Assembly: GCF_035590735.1 (NCBI RefSeq)
Contig: NZ_CP141595.1
Span: forward strand, 2,637,001-2,701,000
Reading direction: 5' to 3'
DNA: 64,000 bases
DNA from: Rossellomorea aquimaris
GTDB lineage: Bacteria > Bacillota > Bacilli > Bacillales > Bacillaceae_B
Shown piece after piece: positions 33,438-42,707 of the stretch. Every line of letters begins with the position of its first letter. The stretch's first letter is position 1. Made by a program: the position numbers and the translations under genes. The notes beneath the pieces are model-generated. The model saw only the letters and a program-made list of their open reading frames with translations, was not told where the DNA came from and did no database searches.

Positions 33438-34100
33438 CTAGTCTATATACTTGATAGCGGGGCTCAGGGTATATTGAGCTTCTGTTGTCTCTTCAATATC
33501 CTGAAGTGTATATGGATTAAATAGTTCTTTTAATATCAATCGACCATCCTCAATTGTAAATACGGCCCTGTCTGTTATGATCATTGAAACACATGATCTC
33601 GTCGTTAATGGAAGCGTGCATTCCCGAACGATTTTGCTTCCACCTTTTTTATCTAAATGGGTCATGAGCACTATGACTCTATTCGCCTTAGAGGCAAGTT
33701 CGGTTGCACCTCCCATCCCAGGTACTTTTTTGCCTGGTATGATCCAATTGGCAAGATCGCCTTTTTCACTAACTTGCAGGGAACCCAGAATCGTTAAATC
33801 GACTTTGCCCCGGCGAATCATGGCAAATGCGATGGAACTATCTGTATAACAGCCCCCATTCATTAATGAAACAGGGAATCCTCCCGCATTACACAAGTTT
33901 TCGTCCTCTTGCCCTTCCCCTGGTAAAGGTCCGATTCCAATAATTCCGTTCTCTGATTGAAAAACAACGGGAAACCCCGAGGGAAGATGATTTGGAACAA
34001 GTGATGGTATTCCGATCCCTAAATTTACAATCATATGCTCTTTCACTTCCAAAGCCGCACGCTTAGCTAACTTATCCTTCAATTCGTTTCCCAGGCCCAT
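33438..34100 (-). CDS. 3-oxoacid CoA-transferase subunit B (YodR-like)
   Basis: A 220-residue family I CoA-transferase beta subunit. The catalytic Glu motif is 'QSENGIIGIGP' (SENG, around residues 49-52); 'GIGIPSLVPNHLP' and the C-terminal 'QDIEETTEAQYTLSP' also fit. The enzyme swaps CoA between acyl-CoA and 3-oxoacids, together with the alpha subunit encoded just upstream and overlapping by 22 nt. In B. subtilis YodR/YodS/YodT/YodQ act together in a lysine-derived pathway. Confidence 0.88.
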   Translation of the reverse strand: MGLGNELKDKLAKRAALEVKEHMIVNLGIGIPSLVPNHLPSGFPVVFQSENGIIGIGPLPGEGQEDENLCNAGGFPVSLMNGGCYTDSSIAFAMIRRGKVDLTILGSLQVSEKGDLANWIIPGKKVPGMGGATELASKANRVIVLMTHLDKKGGSKIVRECTLPLTTRSCVSMIITDRAVFTIEDGRLILKELFNPYTLQDIEETTEAQYTLSPAIKYID

Positions 34101-34777
34101 TTCCAGTCGACTCCTTTAGATAAGACAATATGATCTACAAAAACACCCGATGTGACGATTTCCTCAGGATCCAACTCGCCGACATCCACAATCTCTTCTG
34201 CCTCTACAATTGTGATATCTGCTGCCATAGCCACAAGGGGATTCGTATTTCTGGCACTTTTATCATAAATAAGATTCCCATATGTGTCGGCTTTTTTTGC
34301 ATATACTATCCCAACTTCAGCAACCAGGGCTGTTTCATATAAATAACGGTCCCCAGCTATCTCCAGTATCTCTTTTCCTTTATTTAAATAAGGATCATCC
34401 ACACCTATTTCGGTTACGATACCCTTCAACCCCACTCCACCAGCCCGGATTCTTTCGGCCAATATCCCTTGTGGAGAGAACTCAACTTCAAGCTTCCCTT
34501 CACTCATTAATCGACCTGCTACCGGGTTTGACCCGATATGAGAGGCAATCACCTTCTTTACTCTGTATTGGGCAACCAGTTGTCCGATTCCAATATGAGG
34601 AAAACCTGTATCATTTCCAATAATCGTGATATCCTTCGTTCCCCAATCCAATAAGTGCTTACATATAGTAGGAGGAGAACCCACCCCTCCAAATCCGCCA
34701 AACATCAAAGTCATTCCATCATTAAAAAAATGTTTTATATTTTCATAGCTGCTTCTTTTAATATGAAGACGGGACAT
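34079..34777 (-). CDS. 3-oxoacid CoA-transferase subunit A (YodS-like)
   Basis: A 232-residue family I CoA-transferase alpha subunit: 'DGMTLMFGGFGGVGSPPTICKHLL' at the N-terminus, the oxyanion loop GGFGGVG, and 'NPLVAMAADITIVEAEEIV' near the C-terminus. ATG 34777 is preceded by GGAAGGAGATCT, and the aminotransferase gene ends two bases before it. It must pair with the beta subunit encoded downstream. Confidence 0.88.
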   Translation of the reverse strand: MSRLHIKRSSYENIKHFFNDGMTLMFGGFGGVGSPPTICKHLLDWGTKDITIIGNDTGFPHIGIGQLVAQYRVKKVIASHIGSNPVAGRLMSEGKLEVEFSPQGILAERIRAGGVGLKGIVTEIGVDDPYLNKGKEILEIAGDRYLYETALVAEVGIVYAKKADTYGNLIYDKSARNTNPLVAMAADITIVEAEEIVDVGELDPEEIVTSGVFVDHIVLSKGVDWKWAWETN

Positions 34778-34779
34778 AT

Positions 34780-36087
34780 TTAGATCTCCTTCCAATTCTC
34801 TTCTACTAGTTGAAAGGTTCTTCTGAGTCTTTTAACCATTTCCTCGAGCTCCCTTTTCGAACTGTTCAATGGAGGAGCAACCATAATGGCGGATCCCTTC
34901 CTCCCATCTATCCCCGCCGCTGCGGGATATAATAAAATCCCACATTCTACCCCGGCTTGAACAATAAAAGAAGTAAATGGAGCTCCAAAGGAATTCAGCT
35001 CTATTCCAAGCATCAATCCTTTTCCTCTCACATCTTGCACAAAGGAAAATTCAGTTTTTAATTTATCTATTAAATTTTTCAAATATGTTCCTTTATGATC
35101 GACACCTTCAATCATCTTTTCTGAATCAATCAGTTTTAGAACGGCAAGTGCTGCTGTTGCAGACATTGGATTTCCACTAAATGTATGACCGCTCATAATG
35201 ACTCTCGACCCATTCAATATCGGCTCCATAATGTTATCGGAAATGAGCGTGGCAGCAATAGGGGCATATCCAGCACTTAGGCCTTTTCCTATTGCTACAA
35301 TATCGGCTTTCACTTGCCACTGCTCTAAAGCTAAAAATGTTCCAGTCCGACCACAGCCTGTCATCACTTCATCTGAAATAAACAAAATATCATGTTTCTC
35401 ACAGATTGATTTAATCCGTTTATAATAACCTTTTGGAGGAGTAATCGCCCCACCTGCCGCACCGATGATCGGTTCTGCTATAAATGCAGCAATATTATCG
35501 GCTCCTATTCTGCTGATCATCGTTTCTAATTGGGAAGCACAGGCAAGGTCACATGAAGGATGCGTTTTTCCAAAAGGACAGTGAGCACAATAAGGCGGTT
35601 CAATGGTCGGCCAGTCACCTAAAAAGGAGTCGAATCGTTCTCTTCTGGATGGATGTCCAGATGCGGATAATGCACCGAAAGTGATACCATGGTAGCTCAG
35701 CCATCGGGATAAGACCTTCCTTTTCATCGGTTTCCCTTGTTCCTGCCAATGCTGGATGGCAATTTTGATGGCCGTCTCAACAGCCTCAGAACCACTATTC
35801 ACGAAAAAACTCCATGGATAGCCTGTCTTATCGTGAAGAAAAGCCGCTAAATCCTCAGCAGGCTGATTACTGAATTGAGAGCGATACACAAATGCCACTT
35901 TATTTCCTTGATTCACAATGGATTGAAGAATGTCTTCCATGCCATGTCCCACATTTGCCGTAACTGCTCCAGAACAAGCATCTATATACTCCCGTCCCTC
36001 AGTATCGTACAAATACACACCTTTTCCATAATCAATTGTCGGATAGTGTTCACCAATCAACGGCTTTATTAAATGCGAATGAGGCAT
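34780..36087 (-). CDS. Class III aminotransferase (YodT-like)
   Basis: A 435-residue PLP enzyme. 'GVYLYDTEGREYIDACSGA' at the N-terminus, 'FVNSGSEAVETAIK' for phosphate binding, 'ISDEVMTGCGRTG' with the Asp that pairs with PLP nitrogen, and 'AIGKGLSAGYAP' with the PLP Lys. It probably transaminates an acetylated beta-lysine-derived amine in the yod pathway; that is inferred. AGGAGGGGGATT precedes the ATG. First gene of the unit. Confidence 0.88.
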   Translation of the reverse strand: MPHSHLIKPLIGEHYPTIDYGKGVYLYDTEGREYIDACSGAVTANVGHGMEDILQSIVNQGNKVAFVYRSQFSNQPAEDLAAFLHDKTGYPWSFFVNSGSEAVETAIKIAIQHWQEQGKPMKRKVLSRWLSYHGITFGALSASGHPSRRERFDSFLGDWPTIEPPYCAHCPFGKTHPSCDLACASQLETMISRIGADNIAAFIAEPIIGAAGGAITPPKGYYKRIKSICEKHDILFISDEVMTGCGRTGTFLALEQWQVKADIVAIGKGLSAGYAPIAATLISDNIMEPILNGSRVIMSGHTFSGNPMSATAALAVLKLIDSEKMIEGVDHKGTYLKNLIDKLKTEFSFVQDVRGKGLMLGIELNSFGAPFTSFIVQAGVECGILLYPAAAGIDGRKGSAIMVAPPLNSSKRELEEMVKRLRRTFQLVEENWKEI

Positions 36088-36264
36088 AATCCCCCTCCTG
36101 AAAGAATCAGATTCGTACTCTCTTTCGATTCGCTAATCTGGTTGCATAAAAAGATTTCCCTACCATTATTCATATGTATGAAAAATGGAATCTTTCTTTT
36201 CTTTAAACTTTTTTTGAAAATAGCTTCTAAAAAAGTGAATTTACCTCTTAAATGAGTGGTGGTT

Positions 36265-36330
36265 CTAAAACAGAGACCGTTCCTTTTCGCTCCTGGCAAA
36301 AGATTCCCCGGGGAGGAAGTCGAGTGACAC
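36265..36330. repeat. Intergenic repeat B, partial copy
   Basis: CCGTTCCTTTTCGCTCC and GATTCCCCGGGGA in this stretch are the reverse complement of the end of the longer element at 53511-53660, which reads GGAGCGAAAAGGAACGG after TCCCCGGGGAATC. The rest of the element is missing here. It sits beside repeat A copy 1. Confidence 0.7.
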
Positions 36331-36336
36331 CTTCTA

Positions 36337-36505
36337 GCTCTGTCTCGGAAAACCACTTAAAGATGGTGAGGGGAACTGCGAAGACTCATGCGGAAGTAAG
36401 GGCGTGCCGAGACCCCTGAAGCAAAGCTGAGGAGGCTCGGCCGAACGCTAGCTGCAAGCGGAGCAGTTCCCCTCACCATCCAACACACACTTTAATTGAC
36501 AGAGC
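36337..36505. repeat. Nested palindromic repeat A, copy 1
   Basis: A 169-bp element bounded by GCTCTGTC (36337-36344) and GACAGAGC (36498-36505). Inside these lies a second pair, GATGGTGAGGGGAACT (from 36364) and AGTTCCCCTCACCATC (to 36480). The core has GC-rich CCGAGACCCC and GAGGAGGCTCGG, which also pair in part. An inverted copy of nearly the same length lies at 53130-53297. It contains no ORF, so it resembles a small nonautonomous repeat element. Overall the 36.1-36.8 kb interval holds no gene. Confidence 0.8.
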
Positions 36506-36520
36506 CCAGGCAGATTTTAT

Positions 36521-36575
36521 ATTCAAAAACAACAACCTTTGTGAAAAGCGTCTTTCTTTAAGAAAAAAGAAAAGT
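36521..36575. repeat. Dispersed intergenic repeat C, copy at 36.5 kb
   Basis: ATTCAAAAACAACAACCTTT followed by GTGAAAAG is almost identical to 17611-17638. It directly follows repeat A. Confidence 0.6.
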
Positions 36576-36692
36576 ACAAATAGATTTTTATTAATGTCAA
36601 AGATCTTGTTAATAATGACGGTATTTTCACTCTCAGTAAAAGTTTATTGATTGAAATAACCTAAGATTCTTAAAAATTCGACAAAAAGTTTA

Positions 36693-36721
36693 CAAAGTGA
36701 CTAGATAAATTAGGTCGATAT
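36693..36721 (+). promoter_or_regulatory. Candidate SigD-like promoter for the chemoreceptor
   Basis: GTCGATAT at 36714-36721 differs by one base from the SigD -10 core GCCGATAT; CAAA at 36693-36696 stands in for TAAA with a spacer of 17, slightly long. It lies 62 nt before the start of a chemotaxis receptor gene, a typical SigD target. Confidence 0.4.
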
Positions 36722-36783
36722 GTATAAAATAATGGTAAGTTCATCCTATGATGCTACTTTTTGCTTATCTTCAGGAGGGGGAA

Positions 36784-38580
36784 ATGGTGAAAAAGACAAG
36801 AGAAAAACAATTAAAAAAAGCACCAAAAACGAAGAAAAATAAGAAAGAAAAACAGAAAAAGACCTTGGGAGCATTCTCATATTTCCGTACAATCAGAGGG
36901 AAAGTGGTTCTGTCATTCGGATTATTGACCATTGTCCTTTTAGTCCTTGCCTCTACTTCTTACTTCAATATGCTGAAGCTGGGAAAAGAAATCAACACGT
37001 TGATTACATACGATATGCAGGTTGATACAAAGGTGAAGGATTTATCAAAGGTATTAAATGAGATTGAAATAGGAGAACAAGGCTTTGTCATTACAGGGGC
37101 AACTGGATTTCTGGCACCCTATCAAAATGGTAAAGGTCAGGTGGAAAGTCACATCGAAGACTTGAATACTCTATTACAGGACGATCAGGAGCAGCTTGAT
37201 AAATTAGATAAGATCGAAGCTCAATATGGATTTTGGATTCAATTCGTTGATCGGGTAATCGAGACAAGGAAGGATAAAGGGCTTGAGCAAGCAGCAACCC
37301 TCGTGGAATCGGGTACGGGTAAGAAGTATCTCGATGGAATCCGCTCATATGTAGATATGATTGTAGTCGACCAACAAAAGGATTTGAATAATCGTATTGA
37401 TTCTCTAAATCAACAGGTTTTCCTGTCCAAAGTCGTTACCATTGGCTTATCAGCATTTGCGGTTTTATTGGCTATCTTCTTCGGAATCATTTTATCTCAT
37501 ACAATTAAGACGAACACAAGGAAAATCAGTCGCTCTATTTTGGAAATAGCAAATGCAGGCGGAGATTTAACAAAACGAATTCATGTAAAATCCAAGGATG
37601 AGCTAGCTGACCTGGCATCTGATACTAATCAGCTTATTGCCGGAATTGCCATCCTGGTAAAGCAGGTTTCGGAAATGGCAGAAAACGTTTCAGCCAGCAG
37701 TCAGGAGCTTCTTGCTTCAGCCGAAGAAACGTCAAGAACGATTACTTCCATAGCAGAAACATCTACTGAAATTGCAGCTGGAAGCGATCAAACAACAAGT
37801 CGAATGTCTACTTCATTAGAAAAGATGAATAGCTTGGAAGAAGCCGCCCGTTTCTTATTCAATCAAGCAGAACAAGTAAGAGAAACCGCCCGTGATATGA
37901 GAATTGTTGCTGAACGAGGCGGCAAAACCGTTCAAGCCTCTTCTTCAAAAATGTTGAACATTGAAGAAACCATGTCCAATACAAGTGAGACCGTCGAAGC
38001 GTTAGGACAGCGTTCATCACAAATTACGACGATTATCGGAACAATTACTGACATTGCAGAACAAACCAACCTTCTTGCTTTGAATGCTGCCATTGAAGCG
38101 GCACGTGCCGGGGAGCATGGAAGAGGATTTGCCGTTGTGGCAGATGAAGTCAGGAAACTGGCGGAACAATCCCGACAAGCGGCAAAAGGTGTAACCGAAA
38201 TCGTACACAGTATTCAAGAAGAAGTGAATGTCATTATTAAGCAAAACTCGGAAGGAGTAAAAGAGGTTATCGCAGGAGTCGAAATCACAAATGAAACAAA
38301 CGCCTCCCTTGAAGATATTCTAAGCCAAACCACTAAAACAACGGTTGTAGTGGATGAAATGGTTGGTCATATTCAGGAAACTCTTAGTCTCAGTCACGAT
38401 GTAGCCGCTTCATTTGCCCTGGTCAATGAAATTGCTGAAGCCACTGCTTCTAACACAGAAACCACTGCTGCTGCATCTGAGGAAGGATCTGCCGCGATGG
38501 AACAAGTAACAGCAAGCGCTTCAGAGCTTTCACAACAAGCGGAAAAATTGAAAGAACTTATTTCAAGTTTTAAAATTTAG
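36784..38580 (+). CDS. Methyl-accepting chemotaxis protein (CHASE3-type)
   Basis: A 598-residue receptor. Order: Lys-rich cytoplasmic N-terminus (1-35), membrane helix 1 (about 45-65), a CHASE3-like helical sensor (about 70-215, with '[14 protein letters not shown]'), membrane helix 2 (about 220-240), HAMP ('[30 protein letters not shown]') and a long signalling coiled coil whose tip reads '[38 protein letters not shown]'. It transmits to the CheA/CheW array. ATG 36784 follows AGGAGGGGG. Monocistronic. Confidence 0.92.
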   Translation: MVKKTREKQLKKAPKTKKNKKEKQKKTLGAFSYFRTIRGKVVLSFGLLTIVLLVLASTSYFNMLKLGKEINTLITYDMQVDTKVKDLSKVLNEIEIGEQGFVITGATGFLAPYQNGKGQVESHIEDLNTLLQDDQEQLDKLDKIEAQYGFWIQFVDRVIETRKDKGLEQAATLVESGTGKKYLDGIRSYVDMIVVDQQKDLNNRIDSLNQQVFLSKVVTIGLSAFAVLLAIFFGIILSHTIKTNTRKISRSILEIANAGGDLTKRIHVKSKDELADLASDTNQLIAGIAILVKQVSEMAENVSASSQELLASAEETSRTITSIAETSTEIAAGSDQTTSRMSTSLEKMNSLEEAARFLFNQAEQVRETARDMRIVAERGGKTVQASSSKMLNIEETMSNTSETVEALGQRSSQITTIIGTITDIAEQTNLLALNAAIEAARAGEHGRGFAVVADEVRKLAEQSRQAAKGVTEIVHSIQEEVNVIIKQNSEGVKEVIAGVEITNETNASLEDILSQTTKTTVVVDEMVGHIQETLSLSHDVAASFALVNEIAEATASNTETTAAASEEGSAAMEQVTASASELSQQAEKLKELISSFKI

Positions 38581-38590
38581 GACTAAAAAA

Positions 38591-38615
38591 GAGCCGTCGA
38601 GTGACGGCTCTTTTT
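38591..38615 (+). terminator. Terminator of the chemoreceptor gene
   Basis: GAGCCGTC and GACGGCTC with a 4-nt loop and TTTTT tail. Confidence 0.95.
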
Positions 38616-38645
38616 CCATTTCTCAATTAACAACTAAATCTGGAA

Positions 38646-38786
38646 TCACTTCCCGCAGTAGCAAACGGCTCCAATAATAATTAACAGGATGAATAACACA
38701 ACAATCAACGCAAAATTATTGACACCGGCAACCGGATAAGCATATCCACCTTGATAACATGGATCACAACCATAACCATAGTTCAT
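38646..38786 (-). CDS. YjcZ-family tiny transmembrane sporulation protein
   Basis: A 46-residue protein with a Gly/Tyr/Cys-rich N-terminus ([10 protein letters not shown]) and one membrane helix ('[16 protein letters not shown]', residues 25-40) ending VCYCGK. This is the pattern of the tiny membrane YjcZ-type proteins of Bacillus, expressed in sporulation. GAGGAGTGATAGGT precedes the ATG. Convergent with the chemoreceptor gene. Confidence 0.82.
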   Translation of the reverse strand: MNYGYGCDPCYQGGYAYPVAGVNNFALIVVLFILLIIIGAVCYCGK

Positions 38787-38950
38787 ACCTATCACTCCTC
38801 AAAAAATATTTATTTACATTACACTGTATGTCATTCACCTATAAATGGTTTGTGTTTTTGCCTAATTAATTTAACGCTACTCCTTTTCTGTACCATAGCC
38901 TTTCTATATAATAAGAATAGATTTTAAGAGTAGACAGGAGAAATGACAGT

Positions 38951-39532
38951 ATGAAATGGTTTATAAAGTCGTTTATTAACGGTGTTCTAACAATTGTTCC
39001 GATTGGATTGGTTGCTTATGTAATATATAAAATGTTTCTATTTCTCGATGGCTTATTAGGAAATGTTTTAAAACCATATCTTGATGAAAACTATATTCCC
39101 GGTATCGGACTTCTCGCAACCATCGTTTTATTGACCTTGCTCGGTTGGCTTTCTACAAAGTTTTTCACGGGTACGATGATTCGTATAGTTGACATCCTTT
39201 TACAAAAAATCCCCTTTGTCAAAACGATTTACACGGTCATCAAGGATACCATTCACTCTTTCTTAGGAGAAAAGAAGTCCTTTTCCAAAGTGGCACTCGT
39301 TAAAATGCCTGGTACAACAATGAAATGCCTGGGCTTTATTACGACAGAGAACCTTGCAGATTTGCATAATGACCTGGAAGATCACGTAGCTGTATACGTA
39401 CCTCAAACGTTTCAAGTAGCAGGAGTCACCTTTTTGATTCCCAAAATCGATATTGAAATATTGGATATAAAATCTGAAGAAGCGATGAAGTTTATATTGT
39501 CTGGTGGAATGACGACGAAGAAGGAGAATTAG
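38951..39532 (+). CDS. DUF502 family membrane protein
   Basis: A 193-residue membrane protein with two N-terminal helices (about 8-28 and 50-70) flanking 'FLDGLLGNVLKPYLDENYIPGIG', then a soluble C-terminal domain ('PFVKTIYTVIKDTIHSFLGEKKSFSKVALVKMPG'). This matches DUF502 throughout. Members occur from bacteria to plants and lack an assigned biochemical role. AGGAGAAATGACAGT precedes the ATG. Confidence 0.88.
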   Translation: MKWFIKSFINGVLTIVPIGLVAYVIYKMFLFLDGLLGNVLKPYLDENYIPGIGLLATIVLLTLLGWLSTKFFTGTMIRIVDILLQKIPFVKTIYTVIKDTIHSFLGEKKSFSKVALVKMPGTTMKCLGFITTENLADLHNDLEDHVAVYVPQTFQVAGVTFLIPKIDIEILDIKSEEAMKFILSGGMTTKKEN

Positions 39533-39710
39533 TTGAAAAGCTGTTAAGAAAATAACATTGCGTTGATTCGCTTGGGGTTAGATAAGAATATGCACTTCAG
39601 AAGAAAAGACCAGAAGGCGAATTATGTCTTTTGGTTTATTTTTCATGAAAAAATAGGAATCCATGGACAAACCTTATATCACCCGCTTCATGGTCCCGAT
39701 GACCACCATT

Positions 39711-39737
39711 AAAAAAAGACCGGCAATCAAGCCAGTC
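39711..39737 (-). terminator. Terminator of the EIIA gene
   Basis: GACTGGC and GCCGGTC (minus strand) with a 6-nt loop and TTTTTTT tail. Confidence 0.88.
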
Positions 39738-39750
39738 CCTTCCTTCATTA

Positions 39751-40251
39751 TTATTTAGTTGAAATTTCCAATACCTCATCTTGTCCTGCTGTCACAGACG
39801 TCAACTCTTTTTTCACAAGCTCAGCCATGTCATCACCATTTGTTAAGATGATTGGTGTGATGGTACTTTTAGCTTTTTCTTTCACAAGGTCTAAATCATA
39901 CGTAATTAGTGGATCTCCCATACTCACTTTCGATCCTTCTGAAACATGTGCTTCAAAGCCTTCACCGTTCATTGATACTGTTTCAAGACCGATGTGGATA
40001 AGGATTTCAGCACCGTTTTTCGCTTTGATCCCAACTGCGTGCTTTGTTGGGAAAAGCTGCATGATTTCGCCGTCTACAGGTGAAACGACTTTACCTACTG
40101 TAGGATCAATCGCAATCCCGTCTCCCATCATCTTTTGAGAAAATACTGGATCCGGAACCTCTTCAAGTGATTTTAATGTACCCGTTAAAGGCGCAACTGC
40201 ATGAACGGTTTTAGGTGTCTCTTCTTTTTTACCGAAAAGTTTTTTTAACAT
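39751..40251 (-). CDS. PTS glucose-family EIIA component
   Basis: A 166-residue single-domain EIIA of the glucose PTS family. It carries phosphate from HPr-His to a sugar-specific EIIB. The phosphorylated His is in 'AEILIHIGLETVSMNG'; the second conserved His is in 'FPTKHAVGIK'. Family length and sequence agree with stand-alone EIIA proteins (YpqE type). ATG 40251 has AAGGTGA seven nt upstream. Confidence 0.92.
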   Translation of the reverse strand: MLKKLFGKKEETPKTVHAVAPLTGTLKSLEEVPDPVFSQKMMGDGIAIDPTVGKVVSPVDGEIMQLFPTKHAVGIKAKNGAEILIHIGLETVSMNGEGFEAHVSEGSKVSMGDPLITYDLDLVKEKAKSTITPIILTNGDDMAELVKKELTSVTAGQDEVLEISTK

Positions 40252-40359
40252 AATCATTCACCTTCCTATATATAATTTATATACACATATGGAGTGCAAT
40301 GTAAACATCAGAAATCTATTCTAGCACATATGTGAAGAATTTCACAACACTTCATTATA

Positions 40360-40782
40360 TTAAAATAATTTTGTGTAGTTCCCATATCCTTCTTCGTCAA
40401 GCTTCTCTGCAGGGATAAATCGCAGAGCGGCTGAATTAATACAGTATCTAAGCTTCGTTGGTCCCGGCCCATCATTAAATACGTGACCCAGGTGAGAATC
40501 GGCTTCTTTACTCCTCACTTCAGTTCTGACCATAAAATGACTGCGGTCTTCTTTTTCAGTGACTTCCTCTTCGTCAATCGGCTTTGTAAAACTTGGCCAA
40601 CCACAGCCTGCATCATATTTATCTTTAGAGCTAAAGAGAGGTTTACCTGATACGATATCTACATAGATTCCCTCTTCGAACGTATTCCAATACTCATTAC
40701 TAAAAGGAGGTTCAGTGCCATTCTTTTGTGTGACATCATATTGTTCAGGAGTTAACTTTTTCTTTAAATCTTCTTTACTCAT
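40360..40782 (-). CDS. msrB: Peptide-methionine (R)-S-oxide reductase MsrB
   Basis: A 140-residue enzyme that reduces methionine-R-sulfoxide in proteins. Catalytic region '[15 protein letters not shown]' carries the active Cys, and '[14 protein letters not shown]' and '[13 protein letters not shown]' are family signatures. The zinc-binding CxxC pairs of some MsrB are absent. ATG 40782 overlaps the msrA stop by four bases (ATGA), so msrA and msrB are translationally coupled. Confidence 0.95.
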   Translation of the reverse strand: MSKEDLKKKLTPEQYDVTQKNGTEPPFSNEYWNTFEEGIYVDIVSGKPLFSSKDKYDAGCGWPSFTKPIDEEEVTEKEDRSHFMVRTEVRSKEADSHLGHVFNDGPGPTKLRYCINSAALRFIPAEKLDEEGYGNYTKLF

Positions 40783-41321
40783 TTCTCTTCCCCCCAATGA
40801 TTTTCAATAAATGCTATTCTTCCAGATCCTCGGCTGTATCGATTATAATGACCAGGGTTCTTTTTGTAATAACCCTGATGATACTCCTCTGCAGGATAAA
40901 ATTCCTTCGCAGGCAGAATTTGAGTAGCAATCGGCTTTTGAAACTTGCCTGACTGTCCAAGTTTCTTTTTAGATTCTTCCGCCAGCTTTTTTTGCTCTTC
41001 ATTATGGTAGAAAATAACCGTCTTATACGAGTGTCCCCGGTCAAAGAATTGCCCGCCTGGATCGGTTGGGTCAATTTGCTGCCAATATACTTCCAGTAAT
41101 TTCCCGTAAGGAAAAATTGATGGATCGTATTCAATTTGTACGGCCTCATAATGACCAGTCGTTTCTGAGCATACTTCTTTATAAGTTGGATTCGGAACGG
41201 TTCCTCCGGTATAACCTGAAATCACACTGCCAATCCCTGGCTGTTCATCAAACGGTTTCACCATGCACCAAAAGCAACCTCCGGCAAATGTAGCTTTTTC
41301 ATAATGCGAAGCTTCCGACAT
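40779..41321 (-). CDS. msrA: Peptide-methionine (S)-S-oxide reductase MsrA
   Basis: A 180-residue enzyme that reduces methionine-S-sulfoxide. Catalytic Cys is in '[15 protein letters not shown]' (GCFWC), followed by '[32 protein letters not shown]' and '[12 protein letters not shown]'. Several in-frame ATGs exist; 41321 is chosen because AAAGG lies about 9 nt upstream and it gives the family length. Confidence 0.93.
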   Translation of the reverse strand: MSEASHYEKATFAGGCFWCMVKPFDEQPGIGSVISGYTGGTVPNPTYKEVCSETTGHYEAVQIEYDPSIFPYGKLLEVYWQQIDPTDPGGQFFDRGHSYKTVIFYHNEEQKKLAEESKKKLGQSGKFQKPIATQILPAKEFYPAEEYHQGYYKKNPGHYNRYSRGSGRIAFIENHWGEEK

Positions 41322-41438
41322 GCTCATCATCCTTTCCATTTCATTCTCTTTCACTATTCCCTTTGTAAGAGATTTTAACGCATTCACTTTAAAAGGGAAA
41401 ACATTAAGCTTGCACAATTGACTTCAGGTAACAATTTA

Positions 41439-41472
41439 AAAATGGACCCTGGAGTCATCCAGGGTCCATTTT
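41439..41472 (-). terminator. Terminator of the RsgA-family gene
   Basis: AAAATGGACCCTGG and CCAGGGTCCATTTT pair perfectly around a 6-nt loop. Confidence 0.93.
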
Positions 41473-41476
41473 ACAT

Positions 41477-42505
41477 CTAATATTTAAGATTTCTCTCTTT
41501 ACCAATATTCTTCCATTTCTTTCGTTCTAACGACTCCAGCCGCTTATTCCCTTTTCTCTCCATGTAAGCAATTTCTCTTTGCAATTTCTGATAATGCCCG
41601 AATCGTTCCTCAGACAGAGTCCCCTCTTGTATCCCAGCTCTAATCTTACAACCAGGTTCATCCTCATGACGGCAATCGGTGAATCTGCATTGAAGTGCCA
41701 ACTCTTCAATATCATTATACTGTGTGGATAGTCCTTCTTGTCCCTGCCATAGTTGAATCTCCCTCATACCGGGCGTATCAATAATGGATGCACCATTATC
41801 CAATAAGAATAACTCTCTGTGCGTTGTAGTATGGCGACCTTTATCATCTGTTTCCCTGATTTGTTTGGTCTTCTGAACATCATGTCCTACAAGGAGATTT
41901 GTCAGGGTCGATTTTCCCACACCAGAAGAACCGACAAGCGCTACCGTTTTCCCCTTTTGCAGATAGGGTTGAAGTTCCTCAATACCCTCATGGTTTATTG
42001 CGCTTATAGTTATTACTTTAACCCCGAGCAATGTGTTTTCTACTTCTCTCTTTTTCTCTTCAATGTCCTCACATGTATCGGATTTTGTAAGAACGATAAC
42101 GGGATTCGCTCCACTTTCCCAGCACAGAAGTACATACCGCTCCATCCGTTTACTGTTTAAGTCGTCATTTAAAGAAGATAGAATGAATACAGTGTCTATA
42201 TTCGTAGCAATGATTTGCTCTTCTGCTTCTTCCCCTGCCTTCTTTCTTGAAAACTTACTCGTTCGGGGCAACACCTTTTCTATGATTGCGCCTTCTTCGC
42301 TTAGGAGAATCCAATCCCCTACTGCAGGGAGGTCTTCACGCTTTACCGTTTGGAACCTGAGTTTCCCGGAGATTTTACTTAATCGATCTTCTGTTTTAGT
42401 CATGACCATGAAGGCACCCTTTTGCTCGGTCACAACTCTTCCTAACATGTATCCTTCCTCTTCAAGGTGTTCCATCATTTCAAATACATTTTCTCTGTTA
42501 TTCAA
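41477..42505 (-). CDS. RsgA-family circularly permuted ribosome GTPase
   Basis: A 342-residue RsgA/YjeQ-type GTPase. Order: N-terminal OB fold ('VGDWILLSEEG'), then permuted GTPase motifs G4 (LTKSD), G5-type 'ISAINHEG', G1 (GSSGVGKST), G2 region 'TTTHRELFLLD' and G3 (DTPGMRE), then the zinc knuckle CRFTDCRHEDEPGC. RsgA matures or checks the 30S subunit. Bacillus normally has one copy (YloQ) beside prkC; this one stands alone, so it may be a paralogue. TTG 42505 is fixed by GGGAGG. An attenuator and leader ORF lie just upstream, which is unusual for rsgA. Confidence 0.88.
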   Translation of the reverse strand: MNNRENVFEMMEHLEEEGYMLGRVVTEQKGAFMVMTKTEDRLSKISGKLRFQTVKREDLPAVGDWILLSEEGAIIEKVLPRTSKFSRKKAGEEAEEQIIATNIDTVFILSSLNDDLNSKRMERYVLLCWESGANPVIVLTKSDTCEDIEEKKREVENTLLGVKVITISAINHEGIEELQPYLQKGKTVALVGSSGVGKSTLTNLLVGHDVQKTKQIRETDDKGRHTTTHRELFLLDNGASIIDTPGMREIQLWQGQEGLSTQYNDIEELALQCRFTDCRHEDEPGCKIRAGIQEGTLSEERFGHYQKLQREIAYMERKGNKRLESLERKKWKNIGKERNLKY

Positions 42506-42524
42506 TTTAGTTCCTCCCAAAATT

Positions 42525-42563
42525 AAAAAATCCGTTGCGTGATTCAACACGTCAACGGATTTT
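42525..42563 (-). terminator. Attenuator terminator in the rsgA leader
   Basis: On the minus strand, AAAATCCGTTG-A-CGTG pairs with CACG-CAACGGATTTT over a 6-nt loop and is followed by TTTTTT, ending 7 nt before the GGGAGG of rsgA. It is therefore a strong intrinsic terminator inside the 5' leader. Its 5' arm segment GTTGACGTG (42548-42556) is exactly complementary to CACGTCAAC in the leader ORF (42608-42616), which could form an antiterminator. Confidence 0.85.
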
Positions 42564-42584
42564 CAAGTTTGAAAGAATAAAAAA

Positions 42585-42674
42585 TCAGTTTATCCCGTTA
42601 AAAGTGAGTTGACGTGCAGAACCATTACGAAGCATATTTAGTTTACTTGTATAGCAAATCAATAATAAGTTCAT
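42585..42674 (-). CDS. Candidate leader peptide of the RsgA-family gene
   Basis: An ATG-to-TGA ORF of 29 codons (begins MNLLLICYTSK, ends QLTFNGIN). A GTGGGTGAT Shine-Dalgarno-like run precedes it, and a consensus promoter lies 30 nt upstream, so it is the first ORF of the transcript. Codons for A-R-Q-L carry CACGTCAAC, the antiterminator strand. A ribosome stalled early would leave that strand free to block the terminator; one that reaches the stop would mask it. Ribosome-mediated attenuation is inferred. Confidence 0.6.
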   Translation of the reverse strand: MNLLLICYTSKLNMLRNGSARQLTFNGIN

Positions 42675-42707
42675 ATGTCATCACCCACTTTCTCAATTAG
42701 TAATTAT

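Noticed and set aside
36171..36180. SigE-like -10 (CATACATATG on the minus strand) upstream of yodT
   Set aside because: No acceptable -35 is present at the right distance, although sporulation control of the yod genes is known in B. subtilis.
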